Below, piece after piece: positions 36,701 through 44,905 of a stretch of DNA of 64,000 bases; within the stretch, counting starts at the first letter, position 1; the number at the start of each line of letters is the position of its first letter. The notes below the pieces were generated by a model. That model was not told the origin of the DNA. It saw only the letters and a list, made by a program, of their open reading frames with translations, and searched no databases. Source of the DNA: Fidelibacterota bacterium (GTDB lineage: Bacteria > Marinisomatota > Marinisomatia > Marinisomatales > TCS55); NCBI GenBank assembly GCA_004124535.1, contig SCKQ01000006.1, positions 1 to 64,000 of the forward strand. The letters run 5' to 3'. Made by a program: the position numbers and the translations under genes.

Positions 36701-37435
36701 ACCGGAACATTGTTATGGACGCCGGGCAAGGATCAATACGATACCTATCCTATCAAATTGGTGGTCTCTGATGGCTATACCAAAGATGAACAATCATTTG
36801 ATTTGTATGTTAATCATCCTGCGACGATTGTTTCTCAGGCGCCAAAAGCTGCGCTCGTTGAAGAAATGTATAAATATCAAGTACAGGTGGAGGATAAAAA
36901 CGCCGATGCTGAACTCCATTATGAACTTGTCAAAGGGCCCCAGGGCATGCAGCTTTCTAATACAGGAAAACTTGTTTGGATTCCGAAAGCATCCCAGGTG
37001 AATAAGCATACATTTTCCATAAAAGTATCAGACGGTTATCATGAAGATAACCAAACAGGACGCATCTTTGTCAATATTCCACCCTCGATCATTTCCAGGC
37101 CTAAACCCGTCGGCTTAACGGGTTATGAATACCGTTATCGCGTCGTCGCTGAAGATTTGAACAATGATCGCGTGACATTTCGTTCTATACGATTACCTAA
37201 ATATGCTTCCTTTAATAAAAAGACAGGCCAGTTTAAATGGCGTCCCCGCAACAGCCAGCTAGGGCCCCAAGATGTGATCATTACGGCCATTGATGAACGG
37301 GGCGCCACCACGACCCACCAGTTCCAGATCCATGTATTTGAAAACCCCGATGCCCGCCGCTTTGTGAACACCGGCTGGCCGCTTATGCTCACCTTTGTAG
37401 GCGTTATGTTCGCTTGGGGCGTGGCCCAGTTCTGA
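33770..37435 (+). CDS. Giant exported protein with FG-GAP/VCBS loops and tandem Ig-like (He_PIG) repeats
   Basis: The protein has 1221 residues from the ATG overlapping the previous stop. It has a signal peptide. About seven acidic calcium-type loops follow in residues 25-330 (FDLDDDGLIEFAS, GDLDGNGTPELIT, LDRDNDGDQELLV, VDVNSDGELEITT, DWNRDGYDDIISF, DWDSDGFLDVITP), forming a propeller. About seven He_PIG-like repeats then start near residues 470, 580, 670, 758, 962, 1047 and 1137; typical units are PDGMRMDPFTGRLRWEP and PDGMEVDEFTGTLLWTP. Residues about 820-950 are an insertion unlike the repeats. The protein ends in a hydrophobic stretch (WPLMLTFVGVMFAWGVAQF), a likely membrane anchor or sorting end. 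Confidence 0.65.
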   Translation: MKRIIILLSLIFSVLLGKDLQIIHMEGTFDLDDDGLIEFASIEVGRENGNYISMIRYYEIDGDGYQQLNWELAAPDGLLGNFVNLKIGDLDGNGTPELITIMNLTDENEERILHPIVYYYPWDGTGFSETPASTLNLSERNTFLRCHNFELLDRDNDGDQELLVSLGSPVRGLAVVDVNSDGELEITTRLEPESMRFGSGFVYAGVVDWNRDGYDDIISFSPEGNVMKAQPFMNINGSFQQGTATHTTIAGMNGFINRAVTITDWDSDGFLDVITPFQSGHLIALTLSEAGIDIDNIPNEAGPLSDVQIGDFDHDTYKDLLLVSGEMNMITISFGAATPAEKSENYFTLIVDTVDIQIFSAIPIIQQGKYIGTTIAAGWNGDETSVFLTDLGLPPPIDKPAIQDTLAERIDLLDIFPEIAGLDIGTLAAGTKPMKSLGQPLPKGVLPRHVLPVDQLFVYSIPEDEARQFYSFRWLLPPPKGMFFHYETRSIQWVPDGTQLGAYKLAYHVEMKAGETVELESEEEALLTYKVIPHLEGYDERLWIYVNDVPEFISELAGTEFVANSLFTYQPVVDDKNHDAKLQFILETAPNGMEMDSSGALYWQTDSSHVNIYDVRIVVSDGFDRAVQEFRLFARAGVIILSEPDSIIRVDELFKYQVDVWRPDLDQELTYKMLYKPLGMTLSENGLVEWTPVVTQIDSQNFAIVANHGVAADTQEVILFVNHPPVIDRAPPPMNKVNLGYVWDFQLEVTDPNVNDVLTYTAVEMPDGMRMDPFTGRLRWEPTRDEMDFGHLKIEVDDGNDVRTIVADFFINSPIKLVSIPVMQATVGQQYKYKIMTTDLNKGSLLPFSHVVKLEDTEKARVYAVNIADDVYRENVDRYIGDWNAADVVYMTSQGEMESDEFNRLNLKRYVHSIFWEDDRLIIIIEEKDDRSVSVKDALWEFFQGSKGKPPKVIVERRSAIRYTLEEFPDGMEVDEFTGTLLWTPGKDQYDTYPIKLVVSDGYTKDEQSFDLYVNHPATIVSQAPKAALVEEMYKYQVQVEDKNADAELHYELVKGPQGMQLSNTGKLVWIPKASQVNKHTFSIKVSDGYHEDNQTGRIFVNIPPSIISRPKPVGLTGYEYRYRVVAEDLNNDRVTFRSIRLPKYASFNKKTGQFKWRPRNSQLGPQDVIITAIDERGATTTHQFQIHVFENPDARRFVNTGWPLMLTFVGVMFAWGVAQF

Positions 37436-37464
37436 TCTAAAAACTCTAATTAAATAATTAGATC
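37434..37464. terminator. Inverted repeats between convergent genes (possible terminator)
   Basis: GATCTAA at 37434-37440 pairs with TTAGATC at 37458-37464, and inside it CTAATTA-AA-TAATTAG is a perfect 7-bp inverted repeat at 37446-37461. The site lies exactly between the convergent giant protein gene and lpxK and overlaps both gene ends. It has no T run, so termination is uncertain. Confidence 0.3.
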
Positions 37465-38481
37465 TAACAACCACTTTTCACCTTCAGCCTTAAGTGAGAC
37501 ATTCACTGGCAGGGCAAATAAGGGCAGGTCGTTCAATGATTCTAGCTTAACCAGGTCCTTTTCAGTGGTAATAAGGGCTTGTGCTTCGGCCGATAGAAAT
37601 ACTTCCCGTAGGACTTCCAAATCCAATGCGGAGTACTCTGCGTGATCATCATGACGAAAATGGTGGACGTAATCCAAACCGGCTTCTTCCATAATTACCT
37701 CAAAACTATCTGGATCACCCACACCGGAAACGGCCACCACAGGGCCATTGAAATCGCTTACAGGTTTTGTTGAACCATCTAATCCAATCACTTGCGTATT
37801 TGGTATTAAATCAGACTCCATAGTAAAACTGCAATAGTTGGATACTGCATTGACTAGTTTTTCATCGGGAGGCGTCAAATTAGCTTTGGTGAAAATGACT
37901 GCATCAGCACGTTTAATATTTCTCAATGGTTCCCGGAGAAGTCCGTAAGGCAGCAGTTTTGGACGGCGGTGGTTGCTGTTGATCAAAACAATATCCACAT
38001 CCCTAAACACTCGCCTGTGCTGGAAGGCATCATCCATGAGAATCACATCAGGGTTATATTCATTACATATTAACTGCCCGCCCCGATAGCGGTTCTCATC
38101 CACAACCACGGGTATTCCTTTTAATTTATTGGCCAGCATAAAAGGTTCATCGCCACTATTTTCCAGGTCTGATTGAACTGTGTTTCCATCACTGACGACA
38201 TGTGTTCCGGCTGACTTACGTTTATAGCCTCTGCTCAATACGACTACATTCAATCCTCGAGCTTTTAATGTATTGGCCAAAAATAAAACAAAAGGTGTTT
38301 TTCCTGTTCCGCCCACAGAAAGATTGCCAACACTTACCACCTTGCAGGGTAATTTTCGAGAAACAAAAAAACCCAAATTATAAAAGAAGTTCCGCCAGAA
38401 GATCAGCAGCCAATAGAAAAATCCCAGGGGCCAGAGAAAAATTCGGTATTTTTTTATAGATTGAGGATCAAACTGCGGCAC
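37450..38481 (-). CDS. lpxK: Tetraacyldisaccharide 4'-kinase
   Basis: The 343-residue protein has an N-terminal membrane helix and the Walker A motif in VVSVGNLSVGGTGKTPFV, followed by VVVLSRGYKRKSAG and DDAFQHRRVFRDVDIVLI. All are diagnostic of LpxK. It phosphorylates the 4' position of the lipid A disaccharide at the inner membrane. The start is a GTG inside the end of the acyltransferase gene (14-base overlap). It is the last gene of a lipid A operon. Confidence 0.95.
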   Translation of the reverse strand: MPQFDPQSIKKYRIFLWPLGFFYWLLIFWRNFFYNLGFFVSRKLPCKVVSVGNLSVGGTGKTPFVLFLANTLKARGLNVVVLSRGYKRKSAGTHVVSDGNTVQSDLENSGDEPFMLANKLKGIPVVVDENRYRGGQLICNEYNPDVILMDDAFQHRRVFRDVDIVLINSNHRRPKLLPYGLLREPLRNIKRADAVIFTKANLTPPDEKLVNAVSNYCSFTMESDLIPNTQVIGLDGSTKPVSDFNGPVVAVSGVGDPDSFEVIMEEAGLDYVHHFRHDDHAEYSALDLEVLREVFLSAEAQALITTEKDLVKLESLNDLPLFALPVNVSLKAEGEKWLLDLII

Positions 38482-39112
38482 GGTTCCTAGCTTCCTCTTC
38501 CAATCTATCTAGCTCATTTTTTAATATTTTTGAGCATTCATCAAAATCGTCATTTTCAGAAAACTCTAAAGGCTCCCCAATCAACAAGTGGATTTTACCA
38601 AAAGGTTTGGCTACATAAAATGTATCCCAGTTTGTAGACGCCCAGTGCTTTGTAGCATAACTCCCGGTTGGTAAAATAACAGCACCCGTACGCATAGCCG
38701 CTTTTACGGCACCGGGTTTTAATTTTTTAGCTGGACCCTTTGGACCATCCGGTGTAATAAATACAAGCGCACCTTTTTCATTTAACACATTGACGATCTG
38801 TTTATAGGCTTCCCGACCGCCATCCGAACTGGAACCTCGAATGGTTTTATAACCAAGCTTTACGGCAATGCGGGATATGATTTCTGCATCACCGTGTTTT
38901 CCTGCCACGCCGTAGGGCTGCTTATCCGCCACGTATAAATAACCCGGAAGCAAATTGCCGTGCCAAGTAGTAAAAATTATGGACTTCCCTTCTGATCGCA
39001 ATTTTTCGATCTGACCATCACCTTCGATGATCCAGCGGTTGGTGCCGTACAGAAATTTCAAGGCCCATTTGCCAAAAAATACACCTAGGAAAAAAAGTAG
39101 TTTTTTCTTCAC
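38468..39112 (-). CDS. Lysophospholipid acyltransferase-like protein (DUF374)
   Basis: The 214-residue protein matches DUF374, a branch of the LPLAT superfamily found in lipid A operons. It has IIFTTWHGNLLPGYLY (His of the HX4D-like site), KTIRGSSSDGGREA and LVFITPDGPKGPAKKLKPGA. It is thought to transfer an acyl chain or a Kdo-region group in lipid A maturation; the exact reaction is not settled. The start is a GTG overlapping lpxB by four bases (GTGA), and its end overlaps lpxK. Confidence 0.88.
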   Translation of the reverse strand: MKKKLLFFLGVFFGKWALKFLYGTNRWIIEGDGQIEKLRSEGKSIIFTTWHGNLLPGYLYVADKQPYGVAGKHGDAEIISRIAVKLGYKTIRGSSSDGGREAYKQIVNVLNEKGALVFITPDGPKGPAKKLKPGAVKAAMRTGAVILPTGSYATKHWASTNWDTFYVAKPFGKIHLLIGEPLEFSENDDFDECSKILKNELDRLEEEARNRAAV

Positions 39113-40230
39113 GTGAACGTCCTGCTTAAAATAGCATCTGCCGCTCTTTCGTAGACCCCGGGCATGCCCAAGGTCCTGCGCACCTGTTCATAACCGATGA
39201 GCATTTCTTTTCGTTCGGCTGTGTTTGATAACAGGGGCTGAATTGCATTTGCAAGATTTTTAGGTGTCATGTCTGCCTGCAGGAACTCCGGGACGATTTG
39301 TTTACCGGCAATAAGATTGGTCATGGCCGCAAAAGGAACCTTGGACATGTTTTTGGCCAGTAGCCAGCTTCCAGATGACATCTTATAACTGACAACAGCC
39401 GGAATATCCTGAACAGCTGATTGGAGGGTGGCAGTACCGGATGCAGTTAGAACGGCTGTCCCATATTCCAGGCAAAGGCTTGTATCGTCCTCCTCTACTT
39501 TCCAATTGTTTGGAATTTCTCCCAGAGTTACTTGGGGTACTTTACCTACGATTATTTGAACATCATCATTGTTTAACAAAGACACTACTTTTATAAATAT
39601 AGGTAGATGACGATCTACTTCCTGTTGCCGGCTGCCGGGGAAAAGCACAAGCACAGGCCGTCCTTTATCCAAGCTATACTTGTTGAAGAATGCAGCTTTA
39701 TCCATGGAGGGCTTGTGAAATTCTGTAAACGGGTGGCCCACAAAATGGGCGTTCACACCTCGCTGCTCGAACCATTCCTGCTCAAAGGGGAAAATGCACA
39801 AGGCTTGGTCCACGCACTTGCGGATAATATTTACGCGCTTTTCTTTCCAGGCCCAGACCTGGGGTAGAATAAAATAGGTTATGGGCAATCCCAAAGGGTG
39901 AATATTTTTTGCAAGGCGCAGATTAAAACCGGGATAATCAATAAGAATCAAGCGCTGAGGCTTCACCTCTTGGATTTTCCCTAAAGTCTGTCCCATCACA
40001 GTGACCATATACGGCAGGTGTTTCAGCACTTCTGTAAAGCCCATCATTGCCAAGTTATCTATATGTTCGATGATTTCCATGCCTTCTGTTTTCATCGCTT
40101 CACCGCCGTGGCCTACAAATGAAGCATTTGGGTATTTTACTTTTATGGCGGCGATAAGATGCGCGCCATGCAAATCACCGGATTCTTCACCGGCAACGAG
40201 GAAAAAGACGGGATTTCGGGCAGATGTCAT
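39109..40230 (-). CDS. lpxB: Lipid-A-disaccharide synthase
   Basis: The 373-residue protein shows the LpxB signatures FLVAGEESGDLHGAHLI at the N-terminus and FVGHGGEAMKTEGMEI. The later segments are PQVWAWKEKRVNIIRK, LFPGSRQQEVDRHLP and TASGTATLQSA. It joins UDP-2,3-diacylglucosamine with lipid X to form the disaccharide of lipid A. It overlaps the next gene by four bases and follows the methyltransferase-like gene by 38 bases. Confidence 0.96.
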   Translation of the reverse strand: MTSARNPVFFLVAGEESGDLHGAHLIAAIKVKYPNASFVGHGGEAMKTEGMEIIEHIDNLAMMGFTEVLKHLPYMVTVMGQTLGKIQEVKPQRLILIDYPGFNLRLAKNIHPLGLPITYFILPQVWAWKEKRVNIIRKCVDQALCIFPFEQEWFEQRGVNAHFVGHPFTEFHKPSMDKAAFFNKYSLDKGRPVLVLFPGSRQQEVDRHLPIFIKVVSLLNNDDVQIIVGKVPQVTLGEIPNNWKVEEDDTSLCLEYGTAVLTASGTATLQSAVQDIPAVVSYKMSSGSWLLAKNMSKVPFAAMTNLIAGKQIVPEFLQADMTPKNLANAIQPLLSNTAERKEMLIGYEQVRRTLGMPGVYERAADAILSRTFT

Positions 40231-40268
40231 GGGAAGATGTTACGTATGATTCCTGAAATGAGCCAGAA

Positions 40269-40844
40269 TCAGACGAATTGATGTCTGATGATCACTAAAA
40301 GTAATATAAGGACAATATTCTGCAGCGTGCGCTTTTCTGTTTTTAATGTTTTCATAAATGTCATGGGTCTACGTTTATCATCACTAGGCCAGGCAGAAAA
40401 TCGAGGCAACAGGCGTGGTACATGTTGACGATATGTTTCGTATTCCGCACCAAACAAACTAACCAGCGTTTCTTCTTCTAAATAAATGATTAATGCATAT
40501 TGAGTTAAAAAGAATATCCATGTTACCGCCAACATAATCCAAATATTTGGTGCACCTGCTATGAGTACAACCCCTGAAAAAATAAAAAAGTTACCAATGT
40601 ATAATGGATTACGTATATGGGCAAAAGGACCAGATGAACAAAGTGCTGGAGCCCCCACATTTGTAGTGCGTGTGATACCGCCAGCATAGCTTACCGCCCA
40701 GAAGCGAATGCATTCTCCTATACCTAGGCAAATCAAACCATACAAAACATGCGGTAATGCTGGCTGTGAAAAATAAATGATCAGAACAGCTAATGGGATT
40801 GGAGTATAACTGCGGTTTTTAAAAAAGAAATTGCGGATGTCCAT
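40269..40844 (-). CDS. Isoprenylcysteine/phospholipid methyltransferase family membrane protein
   Basis: The 191-residue protein has about five hydrophobic segments. The ICMT/PEMT motif is SGPFAHIRNPLYIGNFFIFS (about residues 90-109), followed near the C-terminus by EEETLVSLFGAEYETYRQHV, the usual E-x-x-L...Y arrangement for SAM binding. Family members methylate lipids or prenyl cysteine; in a lipid A operon a lipid substrate is plausible but not shown. It overlaps the Gfo/Idh stop by one base (TAATG), so the two are coupled. Confidence 0.8.
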   Translation of the reverse strand: MDIRNFFFKNRSYTPIPLAVLIIYFSQPALPHVLYGLICLGIGECIRFWAVSYAGGITRTTNVGAPALCSSGPFAHIRNPLYIGNFFIFSGVVLIAGAPNIWIMLAVTWIFFLTQYALIIYLEEETLVSLFGAEYETYRQHVPRLLPRFSAWPSDDKRRPMTFMKTLKTEKRTLQNIVLILLLVIIRHQFV

Positions 40845-41833
40845 TAATGAATATCTTCAAGAATCATATCGTGGATTTTGATGGCGACGTCCAACGCTTC
40901 CCGTCCGGCTTGGCCATTGACAATGGGTGTTTCATCGCCCATGATAGAAGCAATAAAATTGGACAACTCCATTTCCAACGCATCAAACTGGCTGATGTCA
41001 GGTTTTTCGTAGACTATCTTTTTGTGACTTCCATAAGAATCTAAGGGAACTGTCTCAATAGCATCAGTGTCATTCTGCTCAGCATCGAGGACACGATATA
41101 TTTCTGTAAGACCTAACAGAAAATCAATAGTCACATACATATCCTGTTGAAAGATCTTGATTTTGCGGACTTTGTTCCGGGCGATGCGGCTAGAGGTGAT
41201 GCTGGCCACTGTACCGTTCTCAAAACGCAGACGGGCATTGGCAATATCCAAAGAATCGGATAGGATGGAAACGCCGCTGGCACTGATATTCTTGACCGGT
41301 GAATTGACCAAAGCTAGAATGATATCAATGTCATGGATCATAAGATCCAGTACAACAGGAACATCCGTGCCACGCACCATATAGGGGGCTAGGCGCTGGA
41401 CCTCAATGTATTTTGGATTCAGGTCAAAATTCTTCAAAGGCAAAAGCGCAGGGTTAAGGCGTTCGATATGACCTACTTGAATAAAGACATTATTTTTTTT
41501 GGCCAACTGTAAAAGATGATCTGCTTCAGCCACGGTTTTGGTTATGGGCTTTTCAATAAAAACGTGTTTTCTTGCTTTTATACATTCTTCAGCTACTTCA
41601 GCATGGCTGAGCGTAGGCGTGACAATTGCAAGTGCATCACATTCATCCAATAAATTGTTAAGCGAATTAAAAACACGACAGTTAAATTCCGCCGCAATGT
41701 CTTGAACTCGTTTATAATCAACATCATAAATGCCGACAAGAAGAGCATCATTGTTATTAGATAAATGTTTTACGTGGTGCCGCCCCAAATGGCCGACACC
41801 AACGACACCAATGTTTGGGGTTTTATCAGTCAT
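40844..41833 (-). CDS. Gfo/Idh/MocA family oxidoreductase in a lipid A operon (possible UDP-GlcNAc 3-dehydrogenase, GnnA-like)
   Basis: The 329-residue protein has an N-terminal Rossmann fold (VVGVGHLGRHHVKHL) and the family signature HVFIEKPITKTVAEADHLL. HIERLNP and MIHDIDIILALV follow in the catalytic domain. In many bacteria a Gfo/Idh member of this type sits beside lpxB and oxidises UDP-GlcNAc at C3 for amide-linked lipid A. No GnnB aminotransferase is nearby, so that role is an inference. It is the first gene of the minus-strand lipid A operon. Confidence 0.85.
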   Translation of the reverse strand: MTDKTPNIGVVGVGHLGRHHVKHLSNNNDALLVGIYDVDYKRVQDIAAEFNCRVFNSLNNLLDECDALAIVTPTLSHAEVAEECIKARKHVFIEKPITKTVAEADHLLQLAKKNNVFIQVGHIERLNPALLPLKNFDLNPKYIEVQRLAPYMVRGTDVPVVLDLMIHDIDIILALVNSPVKNISASGVSILSDSLDIANARLRFENGTVASITSSRIARNKVRKIKIFQQDMYVTIDFLLGLTEIYRVLDAEQNDTDAIETVPLDSYGSHKKIVYEKPDISQFDALEMELSNFIASIMGDETPIVNGQAGREALDVAIKIHDMILEDIH

Positions 41834-41992
41834 ATATAGTCGGGGAAATTACACTTCTACAATATTAATATTATAAGAGTTCCACGAAACACCAGGAATG
41901 GAATTTTCTTGCTTTTCCTTCAGAAAACGATCAATTTTAGTCTGTTATTCAAGGTCGGACAACCAACATGAACCAAAGTAAAAGCATTTTCT

Positions 41993-42580
41993 ATGGCGTC
42001 TAGCATCAAATCCGGTATCGGTTTTATTATACCTTTCGGAGCTATCATTGGTTTCGTCCTTTCTATTATTGCAGAGAATTATGTACTGGGTATTTTCTTT
42101 GCTGTAGCTGGCATGCTGGTCTGGCTTTTGTATTTAGCCGTTATGGACACTGCTGCACCGGACACCATGGGCAATTTCATCATTCTCTTTGGTGTACTTC
42201 TTTCCCTAGCGGTATTTATGAATTTCGGCTGGGAACAAAACATTTGGGGTGGAATTGAATTCAAGGCTGAAGGATCAGTGCTTGCACTGGTTGTCCTATT
42301 TTTTGCAACCTTGAGCGGTGTACTCTACCGTCAGCAATTTGCTGCAGTCCAACCACAACTAACTTCAAGCGAACAAGAATTGGTGGATAAGGCCCTGCGG
42401 GGCGAGGAAAACCCTCGGGTAATTGTGGTCAAGCAGGAAATGGAGGATGACAATACGGATGATGAAGACGATGAAGATGATGACTATGAGGAATATAAAG
42501 AATACGATTATGCTTATCCCTATTATTTTGATGAAGATGACGAATATATTTACGAGGACGATGAAGAAGACGAAGACTGA
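41993..42580 (+). CDS. Membrane protein with extremely acidic C-terminal tail, unknown family
   Basis: The 195-residue protein has four hydrophobic segments (about residues 9-26, 28-49, 60-77, 94-112). A cytoplasmic or periplasmic stretch follows, then a tail of some 50 residues made almost only of Asp, Glu and Tyr (from DDNTDDEDDEDDDYEEYKEY on). No family was recognised. A short 11-residue frame starting at 41968 overlaps its start and is probably chance. The gene is monocistronic: 159 bases upstream are non-coding, and a terminator follows. Confidence 0.65.
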   Translation: MASSIKSGIGFIIPFGAIIGFVLSIIAENYVLGIFFAVAGMLVWLLYLAVMDTAAPDTMGNFIILFGVLLSLAVFMNFGWEQNIWGGIEFKAEGSVLALVVLFFATLSGVLYRQQFAAVQPQLTSSEQELVDKALRGEENPRVIVVKQEMEDDNTDDEDDEDDDYEEYKEYDYAYPYYFDEDDEYIYEDDEEDED

Positions 42581-42604
42581 TCTTCATCTCTATAAAAAAT
42601 TTTG

Positions 42605-42634
42605 AAAGGGTAATTTTATCTGCCCTTTTTTATT
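42605..42634. terminator. Bidirectional intrinsic terminator between convergent membrane-protein genes
   Basis: AAAGGGTA at 42605-42612 pairs with TGCCCTTT at 42621-42628 around an 8-base loop, followed by a T run (TTTTTTATTTTC). Read from the other strand, the hairpin is followed by CAAAATTTTTT, so it can serve both the plus-strand acidic-tail gene and the minus-strand gene whose stop it overlaps. Confidence 0.75.
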
Positions 42635-43106
42635 TTCTTTCAGCCCCTGTCATAGCTAGTACAATATTGGTGCTGCCAATAAAAGCCCTATGCTGGGCGA
42701 AGGAAGCTTTGAAATAATAGTAAAGGGTTAATAAGTAAAATATATGAAACCACCACTCGTTCACCTTGCCTAAAAAATAGGCACCGTCCAAAATAACTGC
42801 TACCATAAATAACATAGTGACCATCATGGTTGGCGGATACAGCTTGCGCTTAATGCCAAGGATCCCTTTATAGAATTTGTCCCCAATTTCCGGATGTTCT
42901 TGTATGTATTCTTTTATATTCACACCCGTTCCTACAAAGAAAAACATGACCAGCGTTTGTGCGGCAATAAAAATAATGCTTACCAAAAGGTCTAATGTGA
43001 TATGGTTTGTGGGCCAGATATTGAAATAATGATTCACTCCAACAAATGCCAGCCCAACTCCGGAAAGGGCCACCATAATATAGGACATTATCATAAAAAA
43101 CCACAT
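42630..43106 (-). CDS. Four-TM membrane protein of unknown function
   Basis: The protein has 158 residues from the ATG at 43106, which has AGG about nine bases upstream and follows the ychF stop by eight bases; an earlier in-frame ATG at 43142 lies inside ychF. It has hydrophobic segments near residues 6-24, 38-58, 92-112 and 118-136, with a polar loop (EYIQEHPEIGDKFYKGILGI). No family motif was recognised. It is probably co-transcribed with ychF. Confidence 0.6.
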   Translation of the reverse strand: MWFFMIMSYIMVALSGVGLAFVGVNHYFNIWPTNHITLDLLVSIIFIAAQTLVMFFFVGTGVNIKEYIQEHPEIGDKFYKGILGIKRKLYPPTMMVTMLFMVAVILDGAYFLGKVNEWWFHIFYLLTLYYYFKASFAQHRAFIGSTNIVLAMTGAERK

Positions 43107-43114
43107 GTCAGAAC

Positions 43115-44215
43115 CTACACATTGAAGTGAAAATAAATACAATCACCATTTTGCACCACATAATCCCTTCCCTGGAGTTTGGCCAGCCCGGTATCTTTTA
43201 CTGCCTTTTCTGATCCCAAACGAATGAGGTCATCATACTTAAATACTTCAGCTTTAATAAATCCCCGCTGGAAGTCAGTATGAATTTCACCGGCTGCCTT
43301 CGGAGCTCTGGTACCTTGTTTGATTGTCCAGGCTCTGACTTCTATAGGACCACCAGTAAAGAATGTTTCCAGTTCCAGCAGCCGAAATCCGGCGTGTATG
43401 AGTTTATGCAGCCCCGGCTCCGGTAAATTATATTCTTTTAGAAACATCGATGTTTCATCATCATTTAAAAGAGCAATATCCTGTTCAAGTTTTCCGCATA
43501 GCCGAATGGCCAGATTGCCTTCTTTTTCAGCGAAATCCGCTAATTGCTGTTCCAGCGCACCGCGTTGATCGTGTGATATTTCTGTTTCATCTACGTTGGC
43601 CACGTATAAAATTGGCTTTCGTGTGAGTAGGTGTAATGACCGAATAATTGTTGTTTCTTCTTCATTAGCTTGGAATGTGCGCGCTCGATGTCCTTCATTG
43701 CAATACTCCAATAGTCGTTTGATTACAGCAAACTCTTTTTGTACTGACTTTCCACCTGATTTTGCAGCTTTTTCTGTTTTAAAATGACGTTTTTCAAGTG
43801 TTTCCATATCAGCCAGAAGTAGCTCAGTTTCAATAAGTTCAGCATCTCGAACCGGATCCACGCTTCCTTCTACGTGGGTTACGTTGTTATTATCAAAGCA
43901 GCGCACCACATGAATGATAGCAGTCACTTGTCGAATTTGTCCTAAAAATTGATTTCCCAGTCCTTCACCTTTACTGGCGCCACGCACCAGTCCGGCAATA
44001 TCGGTAAATTCCACACTAGCGTGAGTAATTTGTTCAGGTTTAAAAATTTCTGCCAGTTTTTCGAGGCGAGGATCCGGGAGTTCCACAATGCCAACATGTG
44101 GATCGATGGTACAAAAGGGATAATTTTCTGCTGGGACTGATGAAGCCGTTAGAGCGTTAAAAATGGTGGACTTCCCCACGTTGGGCAAGCCGACAATACC
44201 ACAGCGTAATGCCAT
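43115..44215 (-). CDS. ychF: Redox-regulated ATPase YchF
   Basis: The 366-residue protein is the normal length for YchF/OLA1. It shows GIVGLPNVGKSTIFNALT (P-loop), FTDIAGLVRGASKGEGLGNQ (G2-G3) and YVANVDETE in the G4 position. The C-terminal TGS-like domain ends in RDYVVQNGDCIYFHFNV. YchF prefers ATP over GTP, binds ribosomes and takes part in stress responses. It lies 19 bases after fabA on the same strand. Confidence 0.96.
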   Translation of the reverse strand: MALRCGIVGLPNVGKSTIFNALTASSVPAENYPFCTIDPHVGIVELPDPRLEKLAEIFKPEQITHASVEFTDIAGLVRGASKGEGLGNQFLGQIRQVTAIIHVVRCFDNNNVTHVEGSVDPVRDAELIETELLLADMETLEKRHFKTEKAAKSGGKSVQKEFAVIKRLLEYCNEGHRARTFQANEEETTIIRSLHLLTRKPILYVANVDETEISHDQRGALEQQLADFAEKEGNLAIRLCGKLEQDIALLNDDETSMFLKEYNLPEPGLHKLIHAGFRLLELETFFTGGPIEVRAWTIKQGTRAPKAAGEIHTDFQRGFIKAEVFKYDDLIRLGSEKAVKDTGLAKLQGRDYVVQNGDCIYFHFNV

Positions 44216-44234
44216 ATTATATGTATACTGTTAT

Positions 44235-44780
44235 TTAAAAAGGATCGAGAGCGGGATCCATACCAGTATCCCATACTAGTTTATCAAATAAACCAACTTG
44301 CAGGTCTTTTGCAAAATAAATTGCTTTATCTTTTATATGTAATACCGCATCTCCCCATGCCATGAAGGTTGGTCGGGTAATAAATTTTCGAATATCGATT
44401 TGATATGTTATCTTATCATGATAAGGTCTGACTTGGCCTCTAAACTTCACTTCTTTTACACCGAGCGCACGTCCGCGGCCTTTGCCTCCCACCCAGGTAA
44501 GGAAAAAACCAACCAACTGCCAAAAACCATCTAAACCCAAACAACCAGGCATAACGGGATCATTTACAAAATGACAATCAAAAAACCAATTCACCGGATT
44601 AATATCTAATTCTGCTTTGATAAATCCATTGCCGTATTTACCTCCAGAATCAGAAATTTCTAAGATACGGTCAATCATCAGCATCGGCGGCATGGGTAAT
44701 TTACCATTTGCTTTGCCAAACACTTTTCCAGAGCTGATATCAAGGAGGTCCCGTTTAGTATAAGAAGATTTTTTATCCAT
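44235..44780 (-). CDS. fabA: 3-hydroxydecanoyl-ACP dehydratase/isomerase
   Basis: The 181-residue protein matches FabA. The active-site His is in WFFDCHFVNDPVMPG, and the Asp is in CLGLDGFWQLVGFFLTW. The later RGQVRPYHDKITYQIDI is also family-typical. It dehydrates 3-hydroxydecanoyl-ACP and isomerises the product, the entry to anaerobic unsaturated fatty acid synthesis. Its usual partner fabB is not in the window. It is divergent from a FabI-like reductase gene; the 125 bases between their starts probably hold shared control sites. Confidence 0.93.
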   Translation of the reverse strand: MDKKSSYTKRDLLDISSGKVFGKANGKLPMPPMLMIDRILEISDSGGKYGNGFIKAELDINPVNWFFDCHFVNDPVMPGCLGLDGFWQLVGFFLTWVGGKGRGRALGVKEVKFRGQVRPYHDKITYQIDIRKFITRPTFMAWGDAVLHIKDKAIYFAKDLQVGLFDKLVWDTGMDPALDPF

Positions 44781-44905
44781 TATAGTATCCTTTATAATCG
44801 AAGAAGTTAAGAATGAATGTTTGTTTGCTCATTATTCTTTTGGGTTCTTCATTTGCCGAAGCCGCAGTCTTCCCTAAATTCACGCTTCAATTATCGGAGA
44901 ATTAT

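Noticed and set aside
41968..42003. 11-codon frame overlapping the start of the acidic-tail membrane protein
   Set aside because: It is too short, has no clear ribosome site, and a frame this size is expected by chance.
44813..44905. Upstream ATG giving the FabI-like protein a signal-peptide-like N-terminus
   Set aside because: The family is cytoplasmic, the upstream ATG has no ribosome site, and the ATG at 44906 has a good one right before the nucleotide-binding fold.
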